Origin: Spirochaetia bacterium | Lineage (GTDB): Bacteria; Spirochaetota; UBA4802; UBA5550 | NCBI GenBank assembly: GCA_031289575.1 | Contig: JAITPE010000118.1 | Location: 1-5,817, forward strand | Direction of reading: 5' to 3' | DNA: 5,817 nucleotides | Part shown: positions 1 through 5,817 of the stretch, one piece after another | How positions within the stretch are numbered: position 1 is the first letter of the stretch | How the letters are laid out: the number at the start of each line of letters is the position of its first letter | Notes under the pieces: generated by a model | Told to the model about the DNA's origin: nothing | What the model saw: only the letters and a program-made list of their open reading frames with translations | Database searches by the model: none | Position numbers and translations under genes: made by a program

Positions 1-1053
1 GAAAAAACCGCGGATGTCGTCATAGGCCCGTACCAGTCTCCAGGTATAGGAGAAAAACTGCGCGGCTATTTTTCTTCCCAAGACCGCGCTATGATGCCGC
101 AGCCTCTTTTTCTCTCTCAGGATACGGATGACTTTAAGAGCCGCCTCGCCCCCGGGCTTGCCCAAAACGCCGGATGGCACAGTTGGATCACCATCACTCA
201 CGGCTGCGAGAACTTTTGCGCATATTGCATTGTCCCATATGTAAGGGGCGCCCTCATATCATTCCGCTCGGCCGATATAATTGAACACGCCAAATCGCTC
301 ATTGGAAACGGCGTACTTGAGATAACCCTTTTGGGGCAGAACGTCAACCAGTTTGGGCATGACACCGGCGACATTCCGTTTTTTTCTCTTCTTGAAAAAA
401 CGGCCTCGCTTCCGGGCCTCGCGAGGCTTAACTTTCTCACATCGCACCCAAAGGATTTTTCGCGGGATATCATCCGTGTCATTGCCGATAATCAAAATAT
501 ATCACGGAGCATACATCTGCCGCTTCAAAGCGGATCAGACAGGATTCTTGAACTCATGAACCGATCGTACACAATGCGTCATTACTACACCCTTATAGAG
601 TCAATCAATAATCTGCTGCCCGAGCATTCGGTGACAACAGACCTCATCGTCGGCTTCCCGGGAGAAACTCAAGATGATTACCTCGCGACACTGCGCGCAG
701 TAGAGAGCATACGCTTTGACGATGCCTATATGTACGCCTATTCCGCAAGAGAGGGAACGCCTGCCGCGGCCATGAATGAAACGATCAGCGCCGGTGAAAA
801 AACAGCAAGGCTATCCGGCCTCATAGATCTGCAGAGAAACATATCAAGAGATAAACTGCTCGGCAGGGTGAACCGCGTTGAGGAAATAATACCGGAAAGG
901 GTAAGCCGCCGGAACGAAACCGAACTCATGGGGCGGACGTTTCTCAATCATCCGGTTGTGATTTCCGGCTCACCGCAGGACATAGGCAGGCGGGTCAAGA
1001 TAAGAATAGATGCCGTCAGCGGATCAACCCTTAGAGGAATACAAATTGCGTAG
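1..1053 (+). CDS. miaB: tRNA (N6-isopentenyladenosine-37 C2)-methylthiotransferase MiaB, 5' end outside window
   Basis: MiaB is a cytoplasmic radical-SAM enzyme with two iron-sulfur clusters that adds a methylthio group to i6A at position 37 of tRNAs reading UNN codons. The reading frame is open from base 1, so the gene enters from the left; 350 residues are visible and about 100 N-terminal residues (most of the UPF0004 domain with its three cluster cysteines) are missing. The ATGs at 91 and 94 are internal methionines. The radical-SAM CxxxCxxC motif is GCENFCAYC, with cysteine codons at 205, 217 and 226. LGQNVN identifies MiaB rather than RimO or MtaB. Also seen are TSHP, LPLQSGSDRIL, DLIVGFPGET and YSAREGTPAA, then a C-terminal TRAM domain (ELMGRT to STLRG). 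Odd: the loop usually reading RGRExSRP is RGALISFRS here. The stop overlaps the next gene by 8 bp. Family assignment is very secure. Confidence 0.96.
   Translation, partial: EKTADVVIGPYQSPGIGEKLRGYFSSQDRAMMPQPLFLSQDTDDFKSRLAPGLAQNAGWHSWITITHGCENFCAYCIVPYVRGALISFRSADIIEHAKSLIGNGVLEITLLGQNVNQFGHDTGDIPFFSLLEKTASLPGLARLNFLTSHPKDFSRDIIRVIADNQNISRSIHLPLQSGSDRILELMNRSYTMRHYYTLIESINNLLPEHSVTTDLIVGFPGETQDDYLATLRAVESIRFDDAYMYAYSAREGTPAAAMNETISAGEKTARLSGLIDLQRNISRDKLLGRVNRVEEIIPERVSRRNETELMGRTFLNHPVVISGSPQDIGRRVKIRIDAVSGSTLRGIQIA
376..403. repeat. 9-bp inverted repeat inside miaB
   Basis: CCGTTTTTT (376-384) is repeated inverted as AAAAAACGG (395-403) with a 10-base spacer. It lies in codons for IPFFSLLEKTA, so the protein explains part of it. 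Arms of this length and composition can arise by chance in a window of this size, so the call is of structure only. No function is implied. Confidence 0.5.
1033..1038 (+). promoter_or_regulatory. Shine-Dalgarno AGAGGA for the TTG start of the SPOR gene
   Basis: AGAGGA sits 7 bases before the TTG at 1046, an ideal spacing, and lies within the last codons of miaB. It decides the start: no comparable purine run precedes the in-frame ATG at 1010. The TTG also places the signal peptide exactly at the N-terminus. Confidence 0.75.
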
Positions 1054-2161
1054 GATCGCTTTTTTGATAATCCTCGCCTCGCTCCCTCTCTTTGCCGCGG
1101 AGGAGGATGATATGTTTGCAAAGATCAGCGCGCTATCCTTTAAAAAGGATAGCGCCGAACTGCAGAAGACCGCGGCAGCGTTCCTCAAGAAATTTCCCGC
1201 AGGAAAATACGCCGCGGATGTAAGCATGGTTCTCGCGGAAAATGAGGACGATCCGGAAACCGCCGTTAAGAAATACAAATCGCTCATGACCAAGTACAAA
1301 ACTTACGGCAGGAGAGACCTGGCTCAGTTACGCGTCTGCGAAATATACGAACTTCAGGGCGACTGGAAAACCCTTGCCAATGAATCCCTTGCCGCGCTCA
1401 AAAATTTCCCCCAAAGCGCCTATACCGGAGACTTTCAGCTTTTATACTGCGGGGCCGAAACCAATCTCTACAGGTACAACCAAAGCAGCGGCGCGGCCAA
1501 CGACATTATAAAGCACGAAAAGAACAAGGACACGAACGCTCACGCCATGCTGTTTTCGGCCAATGCCGAACGCTACAGAACAGGGTACTCAAGGTCATAC
1601 GTTTACGCTCTCAGGGAAATACTGATAGAATACAAAAAACACAATATTTACCCGGCGGCTATTCTGCTCATGGGCGACTTCTATGAAAAAACAGGGAATC
1701 CCGGCAAGGCGCTTGCCGCGTATACGGATTTAAAAACAAAATATCCCCGCGCGCCCGAAACGGCCATGATGAGAGACAGGCTCGCGGCCCTCGAGGAAAA
1801 AGGAACAAAGCCCGAAGAGTACATTCCCGACAAGAACACTATTGATAAATCGCAAAAAATAGATCTCGCGTACAGAACTTCCGCTGAAGAGAGGGAGAAC
1901 TCATCTTACTATTCTGTTTCGGTAGGGCCGTTAGACTCGGAGAAAAGGGCGGCCGAAATTCACAAGATACTCCGGAAATTCGGCGCCGTAAAAACCGTGC
2001 GCCGAAATGACGGATTTTACCATTATGCCGGACGCTTTGGAACAGCGCAGGACGCCTTGGGCGCAAAAATACGCATAGCAGAAGAATATGGAATAAACGG
2101 CAACATTGTCCGTTTTGCCGGCGATGAAAATCAGCGGTACATATACGGAGAGGAAAAATGA
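1046..2161 (+). CDS. Secreted TPR-like protein with C-terminal SPOR domain
   Basis: A 371-residue protein from a TTG start. Residues 1-18 form a Sec signal peptide: RR, a hydrophobic run IAFLIILASLPLF, then AA followed by EEDD, with likely cleavage near residue 17 or 18. There is no lipobox cysteine, so a soluble periplasmic protein is expected. Residues about 37-250 are helical with TPR-like units; the clearest is 203-236 (GDFYEKTGNPGKALAAY, then KYP). Residues about 287-357 match a SPOR domain (YYSVSVGPLDSEKRAAEIHKIL, FYHYAGRFGTAQDA). SPOR domains bind denuded glycan strands of peptidoglycan at division sites in known cases. The role here is inferred: a wall-binding scaffold related in layout to CpoB/YbgF-like proteins. 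It overlaps miaB by 8 bp and mutS by 4 bp, so translational coupling is likely. The alternative ATG at 1010 would add 12 charged residues before the signal peptide and is disfavoured. No specific gene name is justified. Confidence 0.9.
   Translation: MRRIAFLIILASLPLFAAEEDDMFAKISALSFKKDSAELQKTAAAFLKKFPAGKYAADVSMVLAENEDDPETAVKKYKSLMTKYKTYGRRDLAQLRVCEIYELQGDWKTLANESLAALKNFPQSAYTGDFQLLYCGAETNLYRYNQSSGAANDIIKHEKNKDTNAHAMLFSANAERYRTGYSRSYVYALREILIEYKKHNIYPAAILLMGDFYEKTGNPGKALAAYTDLKTKYPRAPETAMMRDRLAALEEKGTKPEEYIPDKNTIDKSQKIDLAYRTSAEERENSSYYSVSVGPLDSEKRAAEIHKILRKFGAVKTVRRNDGFYHYAGRFGTAQDALGAKIRIAEEYGINGNIVRFAGDENQRYIYGEEK
1130..1155. repeat. Perfect 12-bp inverted repeat (hairpin) early in the SPOR gene
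   Basis: GCGCTATCCTTT (1130-1141) is followed after AA by its exact reverse complement AAAGGATAGCGC (1144-1155). As RNA this gives about 11 pairs closed by a 4-base loop, 84 bases after the TTG start. It encodes residues 29-37 (ALSFKKDSA). No T-run follows on either strand, so it is not a standard intrinsic terminator. Perfect arms this long are rare by chance in under 6 kb. Confidence 0.85.
2147..2153 (+). promoter_or_regulatory. Shine-Dalgarno GGAGAGG of mutS
   Basis: The purine run GGAGAGG within the last codons of the SPOR gene puts its GGAG core 7 bases before the mutS ATG at 2158. It supports this ATG over the next one (codon 5, at 2170) and shows mutS has its own initiation signal besides the ATGA overlap. 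Confidence 0.8.
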
Positions 2162-4725
2162 ACCTCAAGATGACTCCCATGCTGAAACAGTATATGGAAA
2201 TAAAAGAGCAGCAGAAGGATGCTATTCTTTTTTTCAGAATGGGTGATTTCTACGAGATGTTCCTTGATGACGCCTACACCGCGTCCAAGATTCTTGATAT
2301 TGCCCTCACCTCCCGCCAGAACGATGTGCCCATGTGCGGAGTGCCGTACCACTCGGCGGACAACTATATAGCGCGGCTCATTAAGGCGGGCAAAAGGGTT
2401 GCAATCTGCGAACAGATCGAAACAGCTCCGGAAAGCTCTCTCATGCGCAGAGAGGTTGTGCGCGTAATCACTTCGGGAACACTTATTGAATCAAATCTGC
2501 TTGAATCCGATGACAACAATTTTTTGGCGGCCGCCGTTCTCGATAAAGAGAGTATGGGCATTGCCTTTGTTGATATATCGACCGGCGATTTTTATATATC
2601 ATCAATGAAAAAATCGGCATCGCTCTTCCGCTGTGAAATGACGCGCTTCAATCCGACCGAGATAGTAATAAACGACACGAAAGACGACGCCGACAGCGAT
2701 TTTCTTGATTACATAAACAAGCGCGGCATTCCCATGTACCGCATAAACAAGTGGCTCTACGATACAGACTACATGAGAAAAAGCATCTGCGATGTTTTTC
2801 AGACGGCGGGAACTAAGGGGCTGGGCATTGTTGAGGATATTGATATTGTCACTGCCGGATCAATCATTCAGTATTTAAAAGAAACACAGCGCAAAACTTT
2901 TGAGCATCTAAAACCGCCCAAGAGGCTGCTGCCATCGGACAGGATGCTTCTCGATGAGGCTACAATCGGAAGCCTTGAACTCGTGCGCAATCAACAGGAC
3001 GGCTCGCGGGAAAGAACCCTCTTCTCGCTGCTCAACCGCACGCAGACACCCATGGGCAGGAGGCTCCTTGAAAGAAATATTCTGCAGCCGCTCCTTTCAA
3101 AAACAGAAATTGAAAGGCGCCTTTCAATTGTGCGCCGCGTAAACGAAAACCAGGCTCTGTCCGCCGCTCTCTCTGTGCCGCTCAAAGGCATATACGACAT
3201 TGAACGCATTATATCGCGATTTACGCTCGGGAAAATTATTACAAAGAATTTCATCTCGGCGGCCGAATCAATATCGCACTCAATGGATATAAAAAAGATT
3301 ATGCGGGATGATGAATCCCTCTCCGAACTCGCGGAGCGGATTCCGGACTGCGGCGATCTTGCCGAAACAATACAAAGAACCATTGCCGGCGACCCTGCTC
3401 TCAACCCGGAACAGGGGCGCGTAGTAAAGGAAGGCTACGATGAAGAACTTGACAGGCTTTACTCGCTGCGGAGCAATTCAAAGGAATGGGTTGTGCAGTA
3501 TCAGGAGGAGGAAAAACTCAAGGTAGGCGCGTCCACTCTCAAGGTGCGCTACAATAAAATCATAGGCTACTACATTGAAATAAGCAAAGCCCAGGCCGGG
3601 AACCTTCCCAAGGAATACTACAGAAAACAAACGCTCATAGGCTACGAACGCTTTACAACCGACAAGCTCCAGGAATTTGAGCAGGATATTCTTTCGGCAT
3701 CGGATAAAATAATCGAAAAAGAAAAAGCAATCATAGATAATCTTTGCGCCGAAATACGGAACCGCAGAGCGGACATTCAGGCTATGGCCGAGACAGTCGC
3801 CGAAATAGACTTCTATGTATCTTTAGCCGCGGCCGCGTCGGAGAACCGCTTTGTTATGCCGTCCATAAACGAAAACGGCGTTACCTTTGTAAGAGAGGCG
3901 CGCCATCCGGTTGTCGAAAAGTACTATACAGAGGAAGTCTTTATTCCAAATGATATAATATTTGACGGCAGCGAAAATATCATACAAATAATTACCGGGC
4001 CTAATATGTCGGGCAAATCAACCTACATCAGAATGAGCGGAATAATTCAGCTCATGGCGCAGATAGGCTCTTTCGTGCCGGCTAAGGAGGCTGATTTTCC
4101 TATAGTTGACCGCATTTTTACACGCATAGGCGCATCGGACAACATATCGCGCGGAGAGTCAACCTTTCTTGTTGAAATGAACGAGACCGCGAACATTGTA
4201 AACAACGCTACAGAGAATAGCCTGATCATCATGGACGAGGTCGGACGCGGAACCAGCACCTATGACGGGCTATCCATAGCGTGGGCTGTTGTTGAATACA
4301 TACTCCGCTATATCAAAGCAAAAACAATGTTCGCTACGCATTACCATGAACTGACACAGCTCGGCAAAAAACAGGGCATTGTGAACTATAATATTATGGT
4401 AAGCGAAACCGTCAAGGGAGTTGACTTTCTGCACAAGGTGGCGCCCGGGGCATCCGGAAAATCATACGGCATTCATGTGGCAAAGCTCGCCGGGCTGCCT
4501 GCCGGAATAATCTCAAGGGCCTCGGGCATACTTGATAAGCTCGAAAAAAATTCATCTCCCAAAAGCCGGATAGATTCGGACTCATCAGACTCATCCGAAC
4601 AATTAGAAATATTCAACTCGTCAAATCATATAGTAATACAGGCTATAGAAAAAATAGACTGCGAATCAATAACCCCGATAGAAGCGCTAAACGAACTTAA
4701 CAGGCTCAAAAGACTCATAAAATAG
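2158..4725 (+). CDS. mutS: DNA mismatch repair ATPase MutS
   Basis: MutS dimers detect base mismatches and small loops in new DNA and, on ATP binding, become sliding clamps that recruit MutL. At 855 residues it is full length (E. coli MutS has 853). Domain I carries the mismatch-reading Phe-x-Glu, GDFYEMF, with F31 and E33. The connector and lever domains follow; the clamp region holds GYYIEI (470-475), and RHPVVE is at 582-587. The ATPase is intact: Walker A GPNMSGKS 614-621 with K620, the SRGEST segment 664-669, Walker B LIIMDE 689-694 (D693, E694) followed by GRGTSTYDG, and the switch histidine H728 in ATHYHEL. A helix-turn-helix dimer region (GKSYGIHVAKLAGLP) follows. After a Ser/Asp-rich linker (about 798-814), QLEIF (815-819) matches the beta-clamp binding pentapeptide, then comes the C-terminal tail ending in IEALNELNRLKRLIK. 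Its start overlaps the upstream stop as ATGA. No mutL is present in the window. All key residues are intact. Confidence 0.99.
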   Translation: MNLKMTPMLKQYMEIKEQQKDAILFFRMGDFYEMFLDDAYTASKILDIALTSRQNDVPMCGVPYHSADNYIARLIKAGKRVAICEQIETAPESSLMRREVVRVITSGTLIESNLLESDDNNFLAAAVLDKESMGIAFVDISTGDFYISSMKKSASLFRCEMTRFNPTEIVINDTKDDADSDFLDYINKRGIPMYRINKWLYDTDYMRKSICDVFQTAGTKGLGIVEDIDIVTAGSIIQYLKETQRKTFEHLKPPKRLLPSDRMLLDEATIGSLELVRNQQDGSRERTLFSLLNRTQTPMGRRLLERNILQPLLSKTEIERRLSIVRRVNENQALSAALSVPLKGIYDIERIISRFTLGKIITKNFISAAESISHSMDIKKIMRDDESLSELAERIPDCGDLAETIQRTIAGDPALNPEQGRVVKEGYDEELDRLYSLRSNSKEWVVQYQEEEKLKVGASTLKVRYNKIIGYYIEISKAQAGNLPKEYYRKQTLIGYERFTTDKLQEFEQDILSASDKIIEKEKAIIDNLCAEIRNRRADIQAMAETVAEIDFYVSLAAAASENRFVMPSINENGVTFVREARHPVVEKYYTEEVFIPNDIIFDGSENIIQIITGPNMSGKSTYIRMSGIIQLMAQIGSFVPAKEADFPIVDRIFTRIGASDNISRGESTFLVEMNETANIVNNATENSLIIMDEVGRGTSTYDGLSIAWAVVEYILRYIKAKTMFATHYHELTQLGKKQGIVNYNIMVSETVKGVDFLHKVAPGASGKSYGIHVAKLAGLPAGIISRASGILDKLEKNSSPKSRIDSDSSDSSEQLEIFNSSNHIVIQAIEKIDCESITPIEALNELNRLKRLIK
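3093..3129. repeat. 22-bp perfect palindrome with an extra upstream arm, inside mutS
   Basis: AATTGAAAGGC (3108-3118) is followed directly by its reverse complement GCCTTTCAATT (3119-3129): a perfect palindrome without spacer. A third copy of the arm, CCTTTCAA (3093-3100), lies 9 bases before TTGAAAGG (3110-3117). The middle arm could therefore pair with either flank, giving two mutually exclusive hairpins. It encodes part of LLSKTEIERRLSI in the core domain. No T-run follows. Confidence 0.85.
4579..4596 (+). repeat. Tandem 9-bp repeat in the MutS linker
   Basis: GACTCATCA (4579-4587) is followed by GACTCATCC (4588-4596), matching at 8 of 9 bases and in frame, encoding DSSDSS. It lies in the flexible linker between the MutS dimer region and the beta-clamp motif. 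Slippage here would add or remove three residues without breaking the frame. Confidence 0.75.
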
Positions 4726-4741
4726 AGAGAGCAAATTATGA

Positions 4742-4795
4742 TTGACATTCTTTGAAACAAAAATTTGAGTATAAAATGGCATTTTAAAAGCATTT
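4742..4795 (+). promoter_or_regulatory. Possible promoter/operator region between mutS and the regulator
   Basis: This is the only intergenic DNA (4726-4807), and it is AT-rich. It contains TTGACA (4742-4747), a perfect -35 match, and TATAAA (4770-4775), a good -10 match. The 22-base spacing is longer than the usual 16-18, so a standard sigma-70 promoter is doubtful. A 15-base odd palindrome, TAAAATG-G-CATTTTA (4772-4786), overlaps the -10-like box, and GCATTT is directly repeated 11 bases apart (4779 and 4790). These could be an operator, perhaps for autoregulation by the next gene, but that is inference. No terminator hairpin with a T-run follows mutS, so read-through is also possible. Confidence 0.35.
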
Positions 4796-4807
4796 CCAAG
4801 AGGGCAT

Positions 4808-5817
4808 ATGGCTGATCAATTTAAAATAGAGAACTATCTTCCTAACTCTTTTATTCTGATTGAAGGAAAGAGGGACGCGCATAATTTTTATATTATAAAA
4901 AGCGGGAAGGTAAAGGTTTCGAGGGCAAACCCTGTAATGGCCGAGGAACCGAGCAGCATTCTGGGGCCGGGCGACTTTTTCGGGGTTATTTCCTGTATGA
5001 GCGGACAGGCAAGGATTGATACATCGCAGGCCACTGAAAATGTTTCACTCATCTCTGTGGAAAAGGAGCTGTTCGGCACGCTTATTCAAAAGAACCCCGC
5101 GGTAGCCATGAAGATTATACGGTTTTTCAGCAAGAAGCTGAGGCTATTTGACCACGCAATAGCGAATATAACCTTTACAAAAACAACGCCGGACACCCCA
5201 AGCAATTTGTTTAACATAGGAGAGTACTATCTTAAAAAGAAAGCCGCTAATAACGCGGTGTATGCATACCAGCGCTATATCCAGTATTGCCCAAACGGCG
5301 AAAAAGTGGACACTGCCATAGCAAGGCTGCAGTCGCTCAAGGCTCCGCTCAAAACTCCCGAAAACCCCGACATGCAGTTTACAACAAGAATATACAGAGA
5401 CAACGCGATAATCTTTTGCGAATGCGAGCCGGGCAATGAATTGTTCATTATACAATCGGGCAAGGTAAAAATAACAAAAATAATTGATGAAGAGGTGCTC
5501 TTGGCGGTTTTAAAGCCGGGGGATATTTTCGGCGAAATGGCGCTTCTTGACGATTCGCCAAGAAGCGCGTCCGCAATCAGTTTCGGCGACAGCCAAATGA
5601 TTGCCGTAAACAGGCATAATTTTGAGTCAATGGTTCAAAAACAGCCGCTGATGACGACAAGGCTTATTCAGCTTTTGAGCGAAAGAATATGGACAGCCTA
5701 CCGCCAGCTCGAAAATCTGATGATCAATAACGATGTGGGCCGGCTCTACGACATGCTGCTGATTCAGGTTGAGAAACAAAAAATTCCCATTCTCCCGAAG
5801 ACACCGCACAACTTTGA
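4808..5817 (+). CDS. Crp/Fnr-like regulator with two cyclic-nucleotide-binding domains, 3' end outside window
   Basis: The frame is open from the ATG at 4808 to the right edge: 336 residues, no stop. AAGAGGG at 4798-4804 is the likely ribosome site. Residues about 1-120 form a first cNBD (EGKRDAHNFYIIKSGKVKVS; PGDFFG 54-59). Residues about 133-178 are one TPR-like helical hairpin (LFNIGEYYLKKKAANNAVYAYQRY in part, then CP). Residues about 190-300 form a second cNBD with an intact phosphate-binding cassette: FGEMAL 241-246 and RSAS 252-255, equivalent to Gly71-Glu72 and Arg82-Ser83 of E. coli CRP. In the first domain the same positions are G59-V60 and R69-I70, so the Glu and small residue are lost and ligand binding there is doubtful. 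Residues about 300-336 look like the long helix and the start of a Crp-type winged helix (NNDVGRLYDMLL), but the recognition helix is off the window. DNA binding is therefore inferred. The ligand (cAMP, cyclic dinucleotide or none) cannot be told. Confidence 0.92.
   Translation, partial: MADQFKIENYLPNSFILIEGKRDAHNFYIIKSGKVKVSRANPVMAEEPSSILGPGDFFGVISCMSGQARIDTSQATENVSLISVEKELFGTLIQKNPAVAMKIIRFFSKKLRLFDHAIANITFTKTTPDTPSNLFNIGEYYLKKKAANNAVYAYQRYIQYCPNGEKVDTAIARLQSLKAPLKTPENPDMQFTTRIYRDNAIIFCECEPGNELFIIQSGKVKITKIIDEEVLLAVLKPGDIFGEMALLDDSPRSASAISFGDSQMIAVNRHNFESMVQKQPLMTTRLIQLLSERIWTAYRQLENLMINNDVGRLYDMLLIQVEKQKIPILPKTPHNF
5540..5568. repeat. Perfect 10-bp inverted repeat in the second cNBD
   Basis: GCGCTTCTTG (5540-5549) and CAAGAAGCGC (5559-5568) are exact reverse complements around a 9-base spacer; two further pairs are possible within the spacer. 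The repeat covers codons 245-254 (ALLDDSPRSA), the phosphate-binding cassette, so codon constraint explains part of it. The choice of synonymous codons completes the symmetry. No T-run follows. Confidence 0.8.

Noticed and set aside
416..427. 12-bp palindrome GCCTCGCGAGGC in miaB
   Set aside because: About one perfect 12-bp palindrome is expected by chance in a window of this size.
91..1053. A miaB start at the ATG at 91 or 94
   Set aside because: The same frame is open back to base 1 and encodes recognisable methylthiotransferase sequence (ADVVIG), so these are internal methionines of a gene cut by the window edge.
1979..2006. 8-bp inverted repeat TTCGGCGC/GCGCCGAA in the SPOR domain
   Set aside because: Arms of 8 bases with a 12-base spacer are expected more than once by chance in this window.
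2712..2751. Direct repeat CATAAACAAG, 30 bases apart in mutS
   Set aside because: Both copies encode INK in the same frame, and coding coincidence explains them.
2778..2799. Terminator-like hairpin with T5 inside mutS
   Set aside because: The GC-containing stem is only GCATC/GATGT with a G-U pair, and the rest is A/T. It is too weak for a credible terminator in the middle of an essential-length reading frame.
2991..3404. A 137-codon open frame on the minus strand opposite mutS
   Set aside because: It is an antisense shadow of conserved MutS core sequence, has no recognisable protein family, and lies wholly within a well-supported gene.
4738..4755. Five-codon leader frame MIDIL after mutS, preceded by GAGAGAG
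   Set aside because: It is too short to judge and contains no run of regulatory codons; a start codon after a purine run is expected by chance.
5144..5455. A 103-codon minus-strand frame opposite the regulator
   Set aside because: It mirrors the plus-strand TPR-like and cNBD coding sequence and shows no domain of its own; the plus frame is continuous and family-matched.

Overview
The window holds four same-strand protein-coding genes of a bacterial chromosome, almost without gaps: the 3' part of miaB (tRNA methylthiotransferase), a secreted TPR-like/SPOR-domain protein, a complete mutS, and the 5' part of a two-cNBD Crp/Fnr-like regulator that runs off the right edge. All genes are on the plus strand. 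The only non-coding stretch is 82 bp between mutS and the regulator. I see no rRNA, tRNA, CRISPR array, insertion sequence, attachment site or other sign of mobile DNA.

The exported SPOR protein with a signal peptide implies a cell with a peptidoglycan wall and an export route, probably Gram-negative. The cNBD-TPR-cNBD layout of the last gene, next to miaB and mutS, fits my recollection of Spirochaetota or a related phylum. That placement is a low-confidence inference, not a sequence proof. Codon use looks uniform across the genes, with moderate GC and AT-rich DNA only in the intergenic gap.

Layout: miaB (1-1053, N-terminus missing) overlaps the SPOR gene by 8 bp. The SPOR gene most likely starts at a TTG (1046) with its own Shine-Dalgarno inside miaB. 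Its TGA overlaps the ATG of mutS (ATGA, 2158-2161), and mutS has a strong GGAG ribosome site inside the SPOR gene. These three genes are therefore almost certainly one translationally coupled operon joining translational fidelity, an envelope protein and mismatch repair. The regulator (4808 to the edge) follows after a short AT-rich gap with no clear terminator. It may be the last gene of the operon, have its own promoter, or both.

I did not find a new defence system or similar. The points that most deserve a second look are: (1) long perfect inverted repeats inside coding DNA, one per gene (12-bp arms at 1130-1155, a 22-bp perfect palindrome at 3108-3129, 10-bp arms at 5540-5568, and a weaker 9-bp pair in miaB); (2) the regulator's degenerate first nucleotide-binding domain beside an intact second one; (3) an envelope SPOR gene translationally locked between miaB and mutS; (4) a changed loop after the radical-SAM cysteines of MiaB.
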